NCBI RefSeq assembly: GCF_029338275.1 | Contig: NZ_CP119789.1 | Span: forward strand, 2,914,001-2,978,000 | Reading direction: 5' to 3' | Length of the DNA: 64,000 nucleotides | DNA from: Haloarcula ordinaria | GTDB lineage: Archaea; Halobacteriota; Halobacteria; Halobacteriales; Haloarculaceae | Shown: in pieces, positions 27,087 through 35,437 of the stretch | Numbering within the stretch: the stretch's first letter is position 1 | How the letters are laid out: each line of letters starts with the position of its first letter | Made by a program: the position numbers and the translations under genes | The notes under the pieces: model-generated | What the model saw: only the letters and a program-made list of their open reading frames with translations | What the model was told of the DNA's origin: nothing | Database searches by the model: none

Positions 27087-28634
27087 CTACCGGCGCCAGA
27101 ACGCGCCGGTGAAGATGGCCAGCACCGTGATTATCTCCAGTCGCCCGGCCCACATCAGCAGAATCATCACGAACTTCGTCGTGTCCGGCAGCAGCAGGTA
27201 CGAGCCGAAGGGCCCGAGGCGACCGAAGGCCGGCCCGATGTTGCCGATGGCGGCCAGACTCGCGCCGATGGCCTCCAGCGGCGTCAGCGTGATGCCGACG
27301 CGGGTGGCGTCGAGCGAGATGAACAGGGCGCCCAGGCCGAACAGGACGAGATAGAGGAGGGTGAAGCCGGTCACGCCGCGGATGGCTTCCTCGTCGACGA
27401 CGTGCCGACCGAGGCGGATTGGCTGGACGGCCTCGGGGTGGGCGGTGTGGAACAGCTCGCGGCGGAGCACCTTCATGACGATGAGCCAGCGGACCACCTT
27501 GATACCGCCCCCGGTCGACCCGGCGGAGCCGCCGATGAACATCGTAAACAGGAGGACCAGTTGGCCGTGGGGCGCCCACTGGGCGAAGTCACTGCTGGCG
27601 TAGCCGGTCGAGTTCAGCAGCGACGTGACCTGGAACGCCGCCTGTCGGAGCGCGTTCTCCGGGACGCCCGCGGTGGTCCCGCCGAGGGCGAGCGCCGGGG
27701 CCGCCCCAGTGAACAGCAGTCCCGCGACGACGGCCGTCAGTACGGCTGTCGCGCCGGCGTACAGCCTGAACTCCGGGTCCCTGAAAGGGCGCCGGAACTC
27801 CCCGTCGAACAGGTGCCAGAACAGCGCGAAGTTGGTCCCGGCGACGACGACGAAGGGGATGATGACCCACTGGACCGCCGCGGAGAACGCGGCGATGCTG
27901 TCGGCCTTCGTGGAGAACCCGCCCGTCGGCAGTGTCGAGAAGGCGTGAGCGACAGCGTTGTACAGGTTCATGTCCGGGGCGAGGCCGGCGAGGTGGAGGC
28001 CGTACAGCAAGACGGCGAGCGCGGCCGTGAACACGAAGTACGCCTTCCAGAGGATGCGGGCCGTCTCGGCGATCTGTGGCGTCAGCTTCTCCAGTTGCGG
28101 GCCCGGGGCCTCCTCGCTGACGAGCTGGGCGCCGTTGACCGACAGTTCCGGCAGGATGGCGACCATCAGGACGATGATCCCCATCCCGCCGAGCCACTGG
28201 GTGAGCTGGCGCCACAGCAGCAGGGCGTGTGAGTGGTGTTCGACGCCGATGTTCCCCATCACCGTCGCGCCCGTCGTGGTGAAGCCCGACATCGACTCGA
28301 ACAGTGCGTTCGTCGGGTCGGCGAGCGTCGAGTCCGTCCCCATCCCGGCGAGGATGTACGGAACCGCACCGACGACGGCGACGGCGAACCACGTGATGGC
28401 AACGAACAGTAGCGCCTCGCGCGAGCGCAGGTCGCCCCCCGTCTCGAGTTGCTCCAGCCCGATGCCAGAGAGGACCGTGACGACGATGGCGATACCAAAC
28501 GCGCCGACGTCCTCCCCGTAGGCGAGCGCGACGACGAGCGGCACGAGCATCGCCACGGCGAGGAACTTCACGACGGTTCCGGTGAGCGCGACGCTCGTCC
28601 GCCAGTCGACGACGGTAGTCACGCGTTCAGACAT
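27087..28634 (-). CDS. trkH: Trk potassium transporter membrane subunit TrkH
   Basis: The protein is 515 residues with four MPM repeats. P-loop filters are recognisable: MSGFTTTGATVMGNI (repeat 1), FSTLPTGGFSTKADSIA (repeat 2), LLNSTGYASSDFAQW (repeat 3) and ASLAAIGNIGPAFGRLGPFG (repeat 4). Each contains the single conserved selectivity Gly. GGSAGSTGGGIKVVRWL is the intramembrane loop that controls gating. It imports K+, the main compatible cation of salt-in haloarchaea. It is convergent with trkA, so the pair are neighbours but not one transcript. Confidence 0.95.
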   Translation of the reverse strand: MSERVTTVVDWRTSVALTGTVVKFLAVAMLVPLVVALAYGEDVGAFGIAIVVTVLSGIGLEQLETGGDLRSREALLFVAITWFAVAVVGAVPYILAGMGTDSTLADPTNALFESMSGFTTTGATVMGNIGVEHHSHALLLWRQLTQWLGGMGIIVLMVAILPELSVNGAQLVSEEAPGPQLEKLTPQIAETARILWKAYFVFTAALAVLLYGLHLAGLAPDMNLYNAVAHAFSTLPTGGFSTKADSIAAFSAAVQWVIIPFVVVAGTNFALFWHLFDGEFRRPFRDPEFRLYAGATAVLTAVVAGLLFTGAAPALALGGTTAGVPENALRQAAFQVTSLLNSTGYASSDFAQWAPHGQLVLLFTMFIGGSAGSTGGGIKVVRWLIVMKVLRRELFHTAHPEAVQPIRLGRHVVDEEAIRGVTGFTLLYLVLFGLGALFISLDATRVGITLTPLEAIGASLAAIGNIGPAFGRLGPFGSYLLLPDTTKFVMILLMWAGRLEIITVLAIFTGAFWRR

Positions 28635-28885
28635 CTCAGGTGGGCCGACCAGGCTGGTTCATTGTCGAGGTGTTGAGTGCCGTGCGGGCGCGTGTCACAG
28701 CGTGCAGGCGAGTATAGCCCACTGTGCCCCGCGGACCCCCTTAAAACTGGCAGAGACGAGTCGGGGTACGGGCCCGTGACGACGGCGGGAACCGTTCGCC
28801 GTCTCGGCTCTCGTCGACTGTGCGCTATGTGGGGATATTGAGACAAAGGAAAGGCACTTATCCGAAAGGGATAGATTCGGCACCA

Positions 28886-29566
28886 ATGGCACGAGAATCG
28901 TATCAGGAGATGCTCGAATCGCTCCGCGAGGACGTCCTCTACATGTCGGAAATCGTCCTCGAACGGTTGCAGATGGGGCTCAGTGCCCTCGAATCGAAAG
29001 ACGAGGAGATCGCCTGGGACGTCATCGAGGGCGACGACGAGGTCAACCAGCTGTATCTGGAGCTCGAACAGGACTGCATCGACCTGCTCGCGCTGCAGCA
29101 ACCGGTCGCCTCGGACCTCCGGCTCATCGCCGCCTCGTTCAAGGTCATCACCGACCTCGAACGCATCGCCGACCTGGCGACGAACCTCGGCGAGTACTCG
29201 CTGGAGGCGGAACAGGACGTCTTCCCCGAGGTGGACATCCAGGCCATCGCCGACGGCGTCGTCGAGATGATCGAAGAAGCGATGCAGGCCTACGCCGAAC
29301 AGGACGCCGATCGCTGCTACGCCATCGCCGAGATGGACGACGAAATCGACGAGCGCTGTGAGGCCGCCTCCGAGGCGGTCGTCCGCGACCTCATCGAGCG
29401 CGAGATAGACGCGGAGTCGAGCGAAGCAGAGATCGAACAGATGATGGCCGACGTCTCGCGGTTGTTGTTGACCATCCGGGACATCGAGCGCGTCGGCGAC
29501 CACGCGGTCAACATCGCCGCGCGCACGCTATACATGGTCGAGAACGACGCGGATCTCATCTACTGA
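28886..29566 (+). CDS. phoU: PhoU family phosphate regulator
   Basis: The product is 226 residues with two PhoU three-helix repeats. The E/DxxxD metal motifs appear as IEGDDEVNQLYLELEQD and FKVITDLERIADLATNLGEY in the first repeat, and IAEMDDEIDERCEAASEA and LTIRDIERVGDHAVNIAART in the second. It is cytosolic and modulates phosphate uptake or K+ transport. ATG 28886 (MARESYQEML) is chosen because residues before it, from 28820, are basic and non-conserved. It stands divergent from trkH. No pst genes are in the window, so its partner may be different, possibly the Trk system. Confidence 0.9.
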   Translation: MARESYQEMLESLREDVLYMSEIVLERLQMGLSALESKDEEIAWDVIEGDDEVNQLYLELEQDCIDLLALQQPVASDLRLIAASFKVITDLERIADLATNLGEYSLEAEQDVFPEVDIQAIADGVVEMIEEAMQAYAEQDADRCYAIAEMDDEIDERCEAASEAVVRDLIEREIDAESSEAEIEQMMADVSRLLLTIRDIERVGDHAVNIAARTLYMVENDADLIY

Positions 29567-29639
29567 CCACATAGCACTGCTTCTCCGCTCCTCGCGCTCG
29601 CTGCGAGCGCCGCCGTTTTCCACTGGCGTCGCGACGCCG

Positions 29640-30350
29640 TTATCGTGGCGCGTCGGGGCCGTCCGCACTGACGAGTCCCTCGTCGGTGATGCTGAACTGG
29701 GCCGTGTCGCCGGCGGGCTTCGCGCGGTGTTTCTCCAGCGTCGCGCGGCGGTTGCCGCCGCGATACCGGTCCAGTCGGATGATGGCTCCCGACCAGTGGT
29801 TCAGCGTGTGCCCGCCCAGCGCCGTCGAGCGGTCGCTGTCGGGATCGGTGAACACCTGGTTGGTGAACAGCACCGCGATGTCGTGTTTGCGGGCCAGCGA
29901 GAGGAGGTGGGTAATCTGCCGGGCGACGTCCCGGAGCGTCTCGCCGCCGTCATCGTCGGTCCGGCGCAGGCGGTAGAACCCGGTCGCGCTGTCCAGCACG
30001 ACGAGCTCGACCTCGGCGGCGAACTCTGCGGCATCCTGGACAGCTTCTGCCTGCTCGTCGTAGTCGAGCACCTCAGAGACGATGAGCCGCCCCGCGAGGT
30101 CGTCGACGGTCTGGCCGGTCCCGGCAGCGCGACCGGCCGCGACCTGGCGCAACCGGTCGGCCGAGAGGCCCTCGGTGTCGATATAGAGGGCGGCGTCGCC
30201 CCCCGCAGCGACGTCGAGGGCCGCCGAAAGCCCGAGGTTGGTCTTGCCGGCCGCCGGCGGGCCGTACACCTGCGTGACCGCGCCGCGTTCCAGCCCCCCA
30301 CCCAGGAGGTCGTCGATGGGCCCACACCCGGTCGAGACGTACTCGCTCAC
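29640..30350 (-). CDS. radB: RadB, archaeal RecA-family recombination mediator
   Basis: The protein is 236 residues, a RecA core without the N-terminal HhH domain of RadA. Walker A is YGPPAAGKTNL. ALYIDTEGLSADRLRQVA is the next core strand with its acid. Walker B is VELVVLDSATGFYRL, and LFTNQVFTDPDSDRSTALGG is the L2 region. The motif LGGHTLNHWSGAIIRLDRY is characteristic of RadB/RadA. It assists homologous recombination. The gene stands alone, between phoU and a small membrane protein gene. Confidence 0.93.
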   Translation of the reverse strand: MSEYVSTGCGPIDDLLGGGLERGAVTQVYGPPAAGKTNLGLSAALDVAAGGDAALYIDTEGLSADRLRQVAAGRAAGTGQTVDDLAGRLIVSEVLDYDEQAEAVQDAAEFAAEVELVVLDSATGFYRLRRTDDDGGETLRDVARQITHLLSLARKHDIAVLFTNQVFTDPDSDRSTALGGHTLNHWSGAIIRLDRYRGGNRRATLEKHRAKPAGDTAQFSITDEGLVSADGPDAPR

Positions 30351-30465
30351 AGTAGGGAGTTACGCAGGTTCCGATAAAAACGCTCGCACCTGGCCGTCGG
30401 CGGAGGCTTCGACCGTGTTTGTAGCCTTACCAACCCTCTTCGGCGTCGTGGCGGATGTCTATACC

Positions 30466-30927
30466 ATGGACGTTCGGTCGGCGCTCGGCACCCTCCAGCT
30501 CCCGGTCGCGACGCTCGGCCTGGCACTGCTCCTGGTCGCGCTGGTCGGGATCGCCACCATGGACCCACCGCCGGCGGGCAGCGACGGGTTCGTCGGCGGC
30601 CTCGCGGTCTTCTTCCTCTACATCGTCGCGTGGGTCGGCTTCCTGGTGTTGTCGCTTGGCCTGGCGATTCCGCCCCTTGGTGGCTACGGGCTCAGGTTCA
30701 CCCGTCCCCAGCGCGGACTCTTCCTGCTCGCTGGACTGGCAGCGTTCCTGAGCGCGGTGGGACCGCTCGTCGCGTTCGGCCTCGTCTTCTCGAACCCTGG
30801 CGCGATGGTACTCACGTGGCTTGCCATCACCGCCGTCGGGATACTCTCGCTGGTCGGTGGCGTCGTCTGGCGCGGTGTCCAGGTGTGGCGAGACGACGCC
30901 GCACTCGTCGTGGCAGGAGGGTCGTAA
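30466..30927 (+). CDS. small four-helix membrane protein
   Basis: The protein is 153 residues with four hydrophobic segments (LPVATLGLALLLVALVGIA, LAVFFLYIVAWVGFLVLSLG, LFLLAGLAAFLSAVGPLVAF and LTWLAITAVGILSLVGGVVW). No family is recognised. ATG 30466 (MDVRSALGTLQ) is the first start after which the composition becomes membrane-like; earlier codons overlap the radB promoter region and look non-coding. Confidence 0.65.
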   Translation: MDVRSALGTLQLPVATLGLALLLVALVGIATMDPPPAGSDGFVGGLAVFFLYIVAWVGFLVLSLGLAIPPLGGYGLRFTRPQRGLFLLAGLAAFLSAVGPLVAFGLVFSNPGAMVLTWLAITAVGILSLVGGVVWRGVQVWRDDAALVVAGGS

Positions 30928-30939
30928 CTCGGAGACGCT

Positions 30940-31302
30940 TTAGCAGGGGGCTATCTCGTCGCCGCCGACCCGACGGGTGCCCAGCGCCGTTACCGCGTAC
31001 ACCGCGTCCGAACTCGTGTCGGCGAAGACCGTCTCGCCGTCGACGTCGACCCGGTAGGCGTACGGCAGCGTGACGCTCACGCGGACCCCGAGCGGGGCGA
31101 GCCCAGTGATGGATGCTCGCTCCGTGACCGCCCCTTCACGGGTTCCCCAGTCGTCGAGACAGGGAGCGCGTTCGAGGTGGCTGGTGACGTGTGCGTCCTC
31201 GGCGTTCAGGGCACGTTGCTGAGCACTAGTCACGGTGCCGACGCTACCGAGTACCACCGCCGCCACGAGTACTACTGCGAGGAGGAGCCGTCCGGAGCCC
31301 AT
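30940..31302 (-). CDS. small secreted or membrane-anchored protein
   Basis: The protein is 120 residues with an N-terminal signal-like helix (LLLAVVLVAAVVLGSVGTVT) followed by a possible AQQ cleavage region. The domain of about 90 residues has one Cys near the middle (LERAPCLDDWG) and one at the very end (GGDEIAPC), which could form a disulfide. No family is recognised. The 3' end lies 12 bp from the convergent membrane protein gene. Confidence 0.6.
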   Translation of the reverse strand: MGSGRLLLAVVLVAAVVLGSVGTVTSAQQRALNAEDAHVTSHLERAPCLDDWGTREGAVTERASITGLAPLGVRVSVTLPYAYRVDVDGETVFADTSSDAVYAVTALGTRRVGGDEIAPC

Positions 31303-31406
31303 CGGTGGTCGAGTGTGCAGGCGGGAATACTGAATCCCTTCAGGTCGCTGTAAACGGCGTTTGAGCGTCCCTGAGAACCTTTGTGCTGGCCCTCGAGGTT
31401 CCTGGC

Positions 31407-31649
31407 ATGGTACGGGCGCCAGCAGTGACCGAGCGAGTGCTGACGAAGCGCGACCTTTTGGGCGGCCTCCTGCTCCCCCCGGGCCTCGCGCTCGCGGGAT
31501 ACGGGAGTTATCTTCATTTCAGTATCGCCGCTCGGGTGAGCGCTGGCCAGTGTGACGGATGCGCGCCGTGGCACCCGCTGTTCGTCGTCGCGCCGATCGT
31601 CGTCGGAGCGGCGTTGCTTACAGCGAGCGGGTACCTGCTGTCACAGTGA
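31407..31649 (+). CDS. small two-helix membrane protein
   Basis: The protein is 80 residues with hydrophobic stretches LLGGLLLPPGLALAGYGSYL and LFVVAPIVVGAALLTASGYL. Between them lies a CDGC motif with a following His (GQCDGCAPWHP) that could bind metal or form a disulfide on one membrane face. ATG 31407 is preferred to 31383 because the first helix follows it at the usual distance. No family is recognised. Confidence 0.55.
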   Translation: MVRAPAVTERVLTKRDLLGGLLLPPGLALAGYGSYLHFSIAARVSAGQCDGCAPWHPLFVVAPIVVGAALLTASGYLLSQ

Positions 31650-31692
31650 AGAGCGCGGGACGGGGCCGCTGCTGTCGCGCGGACGGGATACC

Positions 31693-32535
31693 TCACTCCG
31701 CTCGCGGAGAGCGCGCGGAGAGATGCCGGGAACAGACCGCCTCCACCGCGTCGGGGTCCGCGAGGTCCTCGACGGCGAACCGGAGGTCGACCCGGCGACG
31801 CCTGTGGAGGACGATGGCGTCAGCGGTCCGCGACCAGGACGTGAAGGTCGTCCAGCGGTAGAGGCGGCGCGCGACCGGGAGGCGCTGTTCGAGGCCCGCG
31901 TCGGTCGCCACGTACGTCCGTTCCTGACCGACTGCCAGGACCACGATGCCGAACGGGAAGAGGAGGTGGCCGACCGTCCGGAGGCCGTCGGCCCCGGTGA
32001 CGAGGCCGGCGAGGAACAGCACGACCGCACAGAGGACGGCGACCCCGGCGACGACCGTCAGTGGCCGGCGCGCCGACGCCGGCCATCCCGCCGACCACTC
32101 GGCCAGTTCGTCGAGCCCGTCGGTGACCGCGTCGGTGTGCCGGGTCCGGGTCATGACCGCGAGCGCGGCCCCAGCGATTGCCGCAAACGTGCCGAAAAAC
32201 AGGGCGAGTACGCCGAGCGCACCGGTGCGAGCGAGCGAGGCGAACCCGAGCACGACGAGACCGACCGGCGCCACGGCGGCGACCCACTTCCCTGGAGACC
32301 CACCGACGCGTACGAGCGCGGCCCGACGGCGACCGACGACCCACCAGCCGACTCCCGTCACCGCGGTGAGCGTGACGAGGACGGTCCCGTACAGCGCGCC
32401 GGCGCCGGGAGCGAACGCTCGTTCGACGGCCAGGACGACGGCCGGGGTCACGAGCAGAGCGACGTAGAGGCCGACGACGAGGCCGAGCAGCGGGTCGGTG
32501 CCGTGCTCGCCGCCCGACCGGATAGCGGGAACCAT
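31693..32535 (-). CDS. multi-span membrane protein with C-terminal soluble domain
   Basis: The product is about 280 residues with about six helices (for example LLGLVVGLYVALLVTPAVVL and LVVLGFASLARTGALGVLAL). A soluble tail contains YVATDAGLEQRLPVARRLYR and ADAIVLHRRRRVDLRFAVED, resembling PH-like domains of membrane proteins. ATG 32535 (MVPAIRSGGEHG) is chosen since the N-terminal 33 codons of the longer frame look non-coding. Function is unknown. Confidence 0.65.
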   Translation of the reverse strand: MVPAIRSGGEHGTDPLLGLVVGLYVALLVTPAVVLAVERAFAPGAGALYGTVLVTLTAVTGVGWWVVGRRRAALVRVGGSPGKWVAAVAPVGLVVLGFASLARTGALGVLALFFGTFAAIAGAALAVMTRTRHTDAVTDGLDELAEWSAGWPASARRPLTVVAGVAVLCAVVLFLAGLVTGADGLRTVGHLLFPFGIVVLAVGQERTYVATDAGLEQRLPVARRLYRWTTFTSWSRTADAIVLHRRRRVDLRFAVEDLADPDAVEAVCSRHLSARSPRAE

Positions 32536-32666
32536 CACCGACCCTTCGCCCGAGAGCGACAAAACAGTTGACCAGGTGACGGCTCGAACGCACCCGTCGC
32601 CGGGCTCCGGGACCGGCGCACCAGGGTCCAGCAAGGCGTAAGTTCCCCTCTCACCAAGGGGCGACA

Positions 32667-33461
32667 GTGATCGTCGTCGCCACGGAGGACTTCGAGGTGT
32701 ACCACGGCGTGGTCAACGAGCTGCGGGACCGCGGCGTCACCTTCACCACCATCGAACCGGGCGACGAGTGGCCCGAGCGCGTCGAGGTCGCCGTCGTCGC
32801 GGCCGACGAGTCCGTCGAGGTTCCCGACGGCATCCCAGTCGTCGAGGCCGACCCGGACGACCCCCGGGGCGCGGTCGAGTCGGCCGTGGCGACGCTGCGT
32901 GGAACCGATGGACGGACCGTAGTCGGCATCGACCCCGGCGAGCGGCCCGGTATCGCCGTCCTCCACGGCGAGATGGTCGTCGCCGCGTTCCAGGTCCCAG
33001 CGGCACAGGCCGGTGACGTCGTGCGAGCGGAAGTCGAGGACGCCACGGACCCGCTGGTCCGCGTCGGCGACGGTGCTCGCCTGGTCGGCGCGCGCATCAT
33101 CGACGACCTGGAGGACGTTCCGGTCGAACTGGTCGACGAGTCCGGGACGACCCCGTATCTCGGAGCCGGCGCCCGCGGCATGGGCGACGTGCTGGCGGCG
33201 GTGAACATCGCCCGACAGGAGGGCGAAGAGATAGCGAGTCGGACCATCGAACCGACGGCCGGCGAACTCCAGCGCATCAAGGACCGCTCGCGCGAGGCGA
33301 GCGAGACCAACCGGGCTATCGACGAACTGCTCGCAAGGCGGGTCGCCGTGGGTGACCTCACCATCGCGGAGGCCCTGGCCGAGCACAGGGGCGAAGAGGC
33401 CGAGGCAGAGCCGAACGAGCAGGACAGCGACGCCCGCGAAGGGCAAGGCGAAGAGAGCTAG
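32667..33461 (+). CDS. conserved archaeal protein with RuvC/RNase H-like fold
   Basis: The protein is 264 residues with a GTG start. After a small N-terminal domain, TVVGIDPGERPGIAVLHGEM near residue 84 matches the first strand and catalytic Asp of RuvC/YqgF-type RNase H folds. VRVGDGARLVGARIIDDLED and a later MGDVLAAVNIARQEGEEIAS could supply the remaining acids. The acidic C-terminal tail (EEAEAEPNEQDSDAREG) is probably a halophilic extension. Nuclease activity is inferred from the first-strand motif. Its stop shares the CTAG at 33458-33461 with the convergent larC. Confidence 0.6.
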   Translation: MIVVATEDFEVYHGVVNELRDRGVTFTTIEPGDEWPERVEVAVVAADESVEVPDGIPVVEADPDDPRGAVESAVATLRGTDGRTVVGIDPGERPGIAVLHGEMVVAAFQVPAAQAGDVVRAEVEDATDPLVRVGDGARLVGARIIDDLEDVPVELVDESGTTPYLGAGARGMGDVLAAVNIARQEGEEIASRTIEPTAGELQRIKDRSREASETNRAIDELLARRVAVGDLTIAEALAEHRGEEAEAEPNEQDSDAREGQGEES

Positions 33462-34747
33462 GACTGGACGGTCCGTTCGGCCCGGCGCATCACGTCGCGA
33501 ATCGTCAGGCCGGTCGCCTCGGCGACGGCCGCCGCGTCGTCGTACTCGGCGCTGACGTCGTACACCGCGCCCGTCTCGTCGGAAGCGATCTTCACCTGCA
33601 CCTCGTGGCGCTCGCCGTCGATAGACAGCGCGACCGTCTCGAACTCGCGGTCGGCGACCCAGCGGTGGCCCGCGCCGTGCTCCCTGATGCCCAGGGTCCC
33701 GGTCTCCTCAGCCAGCCGACGGGCGACCGGCTGGGCCCGCTCTGGCTTGCAGACTACCTTCACCAGGTGGCCCGGCCGGGACTTCTTCATCGTCGTCGGC
33801 ACGATTGTGACGTCGCGCGCACCCACGGCACTCAGCGAGCGCTGGAGGTCACCGAGCACCTCCGGCGAGACGTCGTCGACGTTCGTCTCCAGGACCGTGA
33901 TGTCGTCGCGTCGGAGGCGGCCGCTCGTCTGGCCGACCATCGCGCGCAAAACGTTCGGCCGGTTCGGGACCGACCGGCCGCCGGCCCCGTAGCCCGAGGC
34001 GTCGAGGTCGAGCGGGGGGAGCGTCTCGACCCCCTTGGCGACGTGTACCAGGATGGCCGCCCCGGTCGGCGTCAGCAGTTCGGTCTCGACGGGGCCGCCG
34101 GCGAGCGACCAGTCGGCCCGTTCGGCGATTTCGACCACGGCGGGCGTCGGCACCGGATAGGTCCCGTGGCTCATCTCGATGGTGCCGCCGCCGGCCGAGA
34201 GCGGCGTCGTGACGACCTGTTCGACGTCGAGGTCTGCGAGCAAGAGCGCAGCACCGACGACGTCAGCGATGGCGTCGTCGGCACCGACCTCGTGGAAGTG
34301 CGTCTCCTTCAGGTCGGTGCCGTGGACGGCGGCTTCGGCCCGGCCGAGAAGCTCGAAGATGGCGAGCGCGTCCGCCTCGACTGCGTCCGGGAGGTCCATG
34401 TCCTCGACGATGTCGATGACCTCGGGATACGTCCGAGCGGGGCCGTGGCCCTCGGCCGGATGATGGTCGTGGTCGTGAGCGTGCTCGTGGCTGTGGTCAT
34501 GGGAATGCCCGTGGTCATGCGTGTGTTCGTGCTCGTGGTCCGACTCCTCGTCCTGGTCGCCGGTCAGTAGTACCTCGACGCGGGTCGCACTGATGCCGCT
34601 CCGGTCGACCGTCGAGACCTCGTAGGTGACGTCGAGGGCGTCCTCGACGGGGTCGAGGACGGAACGGTCGGCGCCGGCCGCGAGAAGTGCCCCGAGAATC
34701 ATATCGCCGGCGGCACCCATCCGGCCGTCAAAGGCGAGTGTTCGCAT
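33458..34747 (-). CDS. larC: nickel-pincer cofactor biosynthesis protein LarC
   Basis: The product is 429 residues. The N-terminus MRTLAFDGRMGAAGDMILGA and the later ETHFHEVGADDAIADVVGAA and TPLSAGGGTIEMSHGTYPVP are characteristic LarC motifs. A His/Asp-rich insertion at about residues 69-100 (HEHEHTHDHGHSHDHSHEH) probably binds nickel. The C-terminal LETNVDDVSPEVLGDLQRSL begins the LarC2-equivalent domain. In several bacteria the two parts are joined by programmed frameshift; here they are one continuous frame. LarC inserts nickel into the pyridinium-derived cofactor of lactate racemase-type enzymes. No larA, larB or larE is seen in the window. Confidence 0.93.
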   Translation of the reverse strand: MRTLAFDGRMGAAGDMILGALLAAGADRSVLDPVEDALDVTYEVSTVDRSGISATRVEVLLTGDQDEESDHEHEHTHDHGHSHDHSHEHAHDHDHHPAEGHGPARTYPEVIDIVEDMDLPDAVEADALAIFELLGRAEAAVHGTDLKETHFHEVGADDAIADVVGAALLLADLDVEQVVTTPLSAGGGTIEMSHGTYPVPTPAVVEIAERADWSLAGGPVETELLTPTGAAILVHVAKGVETLPPLDLDASGYGAGGRSVPNRPNVLRAMVGQTSGRLRRDDITVLETNVDDVSPEVLGDLQRSLSAVGARDVTIVPTTMKKSRPGHLVKVVCKPERAQPVARRLAEETGTLGIREHGAGHRWVADREFETVALSIDGERHEVQVKIASDETGAVYDVSAEYDDAAAVAEATGLTIRDVMRRAERTVQS

Positions 34748-34807
34748 ACGCGACGTGACGACCCCGGTGGGGAAAAACCCACTCTGTCGGCGCGCTTTGC
34801 CGGGCGG

Positions 34808-35218
34808 TCAGCCCTGGCGGACGATGTGGACGTCGAAGACGTCGCCCGCGTCGGTCCTCGGAATGACGACGTCCTCGCTGTCGTTGCTGCCGAGGAAGAC
34901 GACTTCGGCGTCGACGTCGCGGGCGACCTGCTGGATGGTCTCTGACAGCTCGGAGGCCGAGTACGCGCTGAAGTCCTCGTAGCGGAGTTCCGCGTCGTCG
35001 GTCGCCTCCTCGATCTTCCGACGGAGGTCGCTGGCCGCCGTCTCGGCCGCGAAGTCCTCTGTCGGGTCGACCCGGCGGCGACGCTGTGCGTAGTCGGAGC
35101 CGGTCGGGACCAGGCTGACGGCGACGACGTCGGTGTCCATCGCTGCACCGTAGGCGACTGCGCGGTCGAGCGCCGCTTCCGCCTGTGGCGAGCCGTCGAA
35201 CGGAACGAGAAATACCAT
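34808..35218 (-). CDS. UspA family universal stress protein (degenerate loop)
   Basis: The protein is 136 residues starting MVFLVPFDGSPQAEAALDRA, the usual UspA first strand with Asp. VDAEVVFLGSNDSEDVVIPR replaces the canonical GxxG(S/T) nucleotide loop with a shorter stretch, so ATP binding is doubtful. ATG 35218 is chosen because 11 earlier codons (MFDKGGTDTPG) are not homologous. It sits alone, divergent from cdc48. Confidence 0.8.
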   Translation of the reverse strand: MVFLVPFDGSPQAEAALDRAVAYGAAMDTDVVAVSLVPTGSDYAQRRRRVDPTEDFAAETAASDLRRKIEEATDDAELRYEDFSAYSASELSETIQQVARDVDAEVVFLGSNDSEDVVIPRTDAGDVFDVHIVRQG

Positions 35219-35437
35219 ACCCGGCGTATCGGTGCCACCCTTATCAAACACGGCGATGCCGGCAGGGTCTGTTGGCTACCCGAGCGGGTGACGGGAGTCG
35301 AGCCTGAGGGCTACGCAGTGGGGCCAGACTGTGACGTGATACCACGACACGTATATATCCGTCGCCACCCCTGCTGACCGCCGGTAGCATAAAGCATATC
35401 TCCCGGGATACCCGACTGTACTGTAACCCAGTCTACT

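Noticed and set aside
34450..34560. Tandem-repeat-like plus-strand stretch rich in GTGGTCGTG words
   Set aside because: It is the antisense of the His-rich loop of LarC, explained by repeated His and Asp codons.
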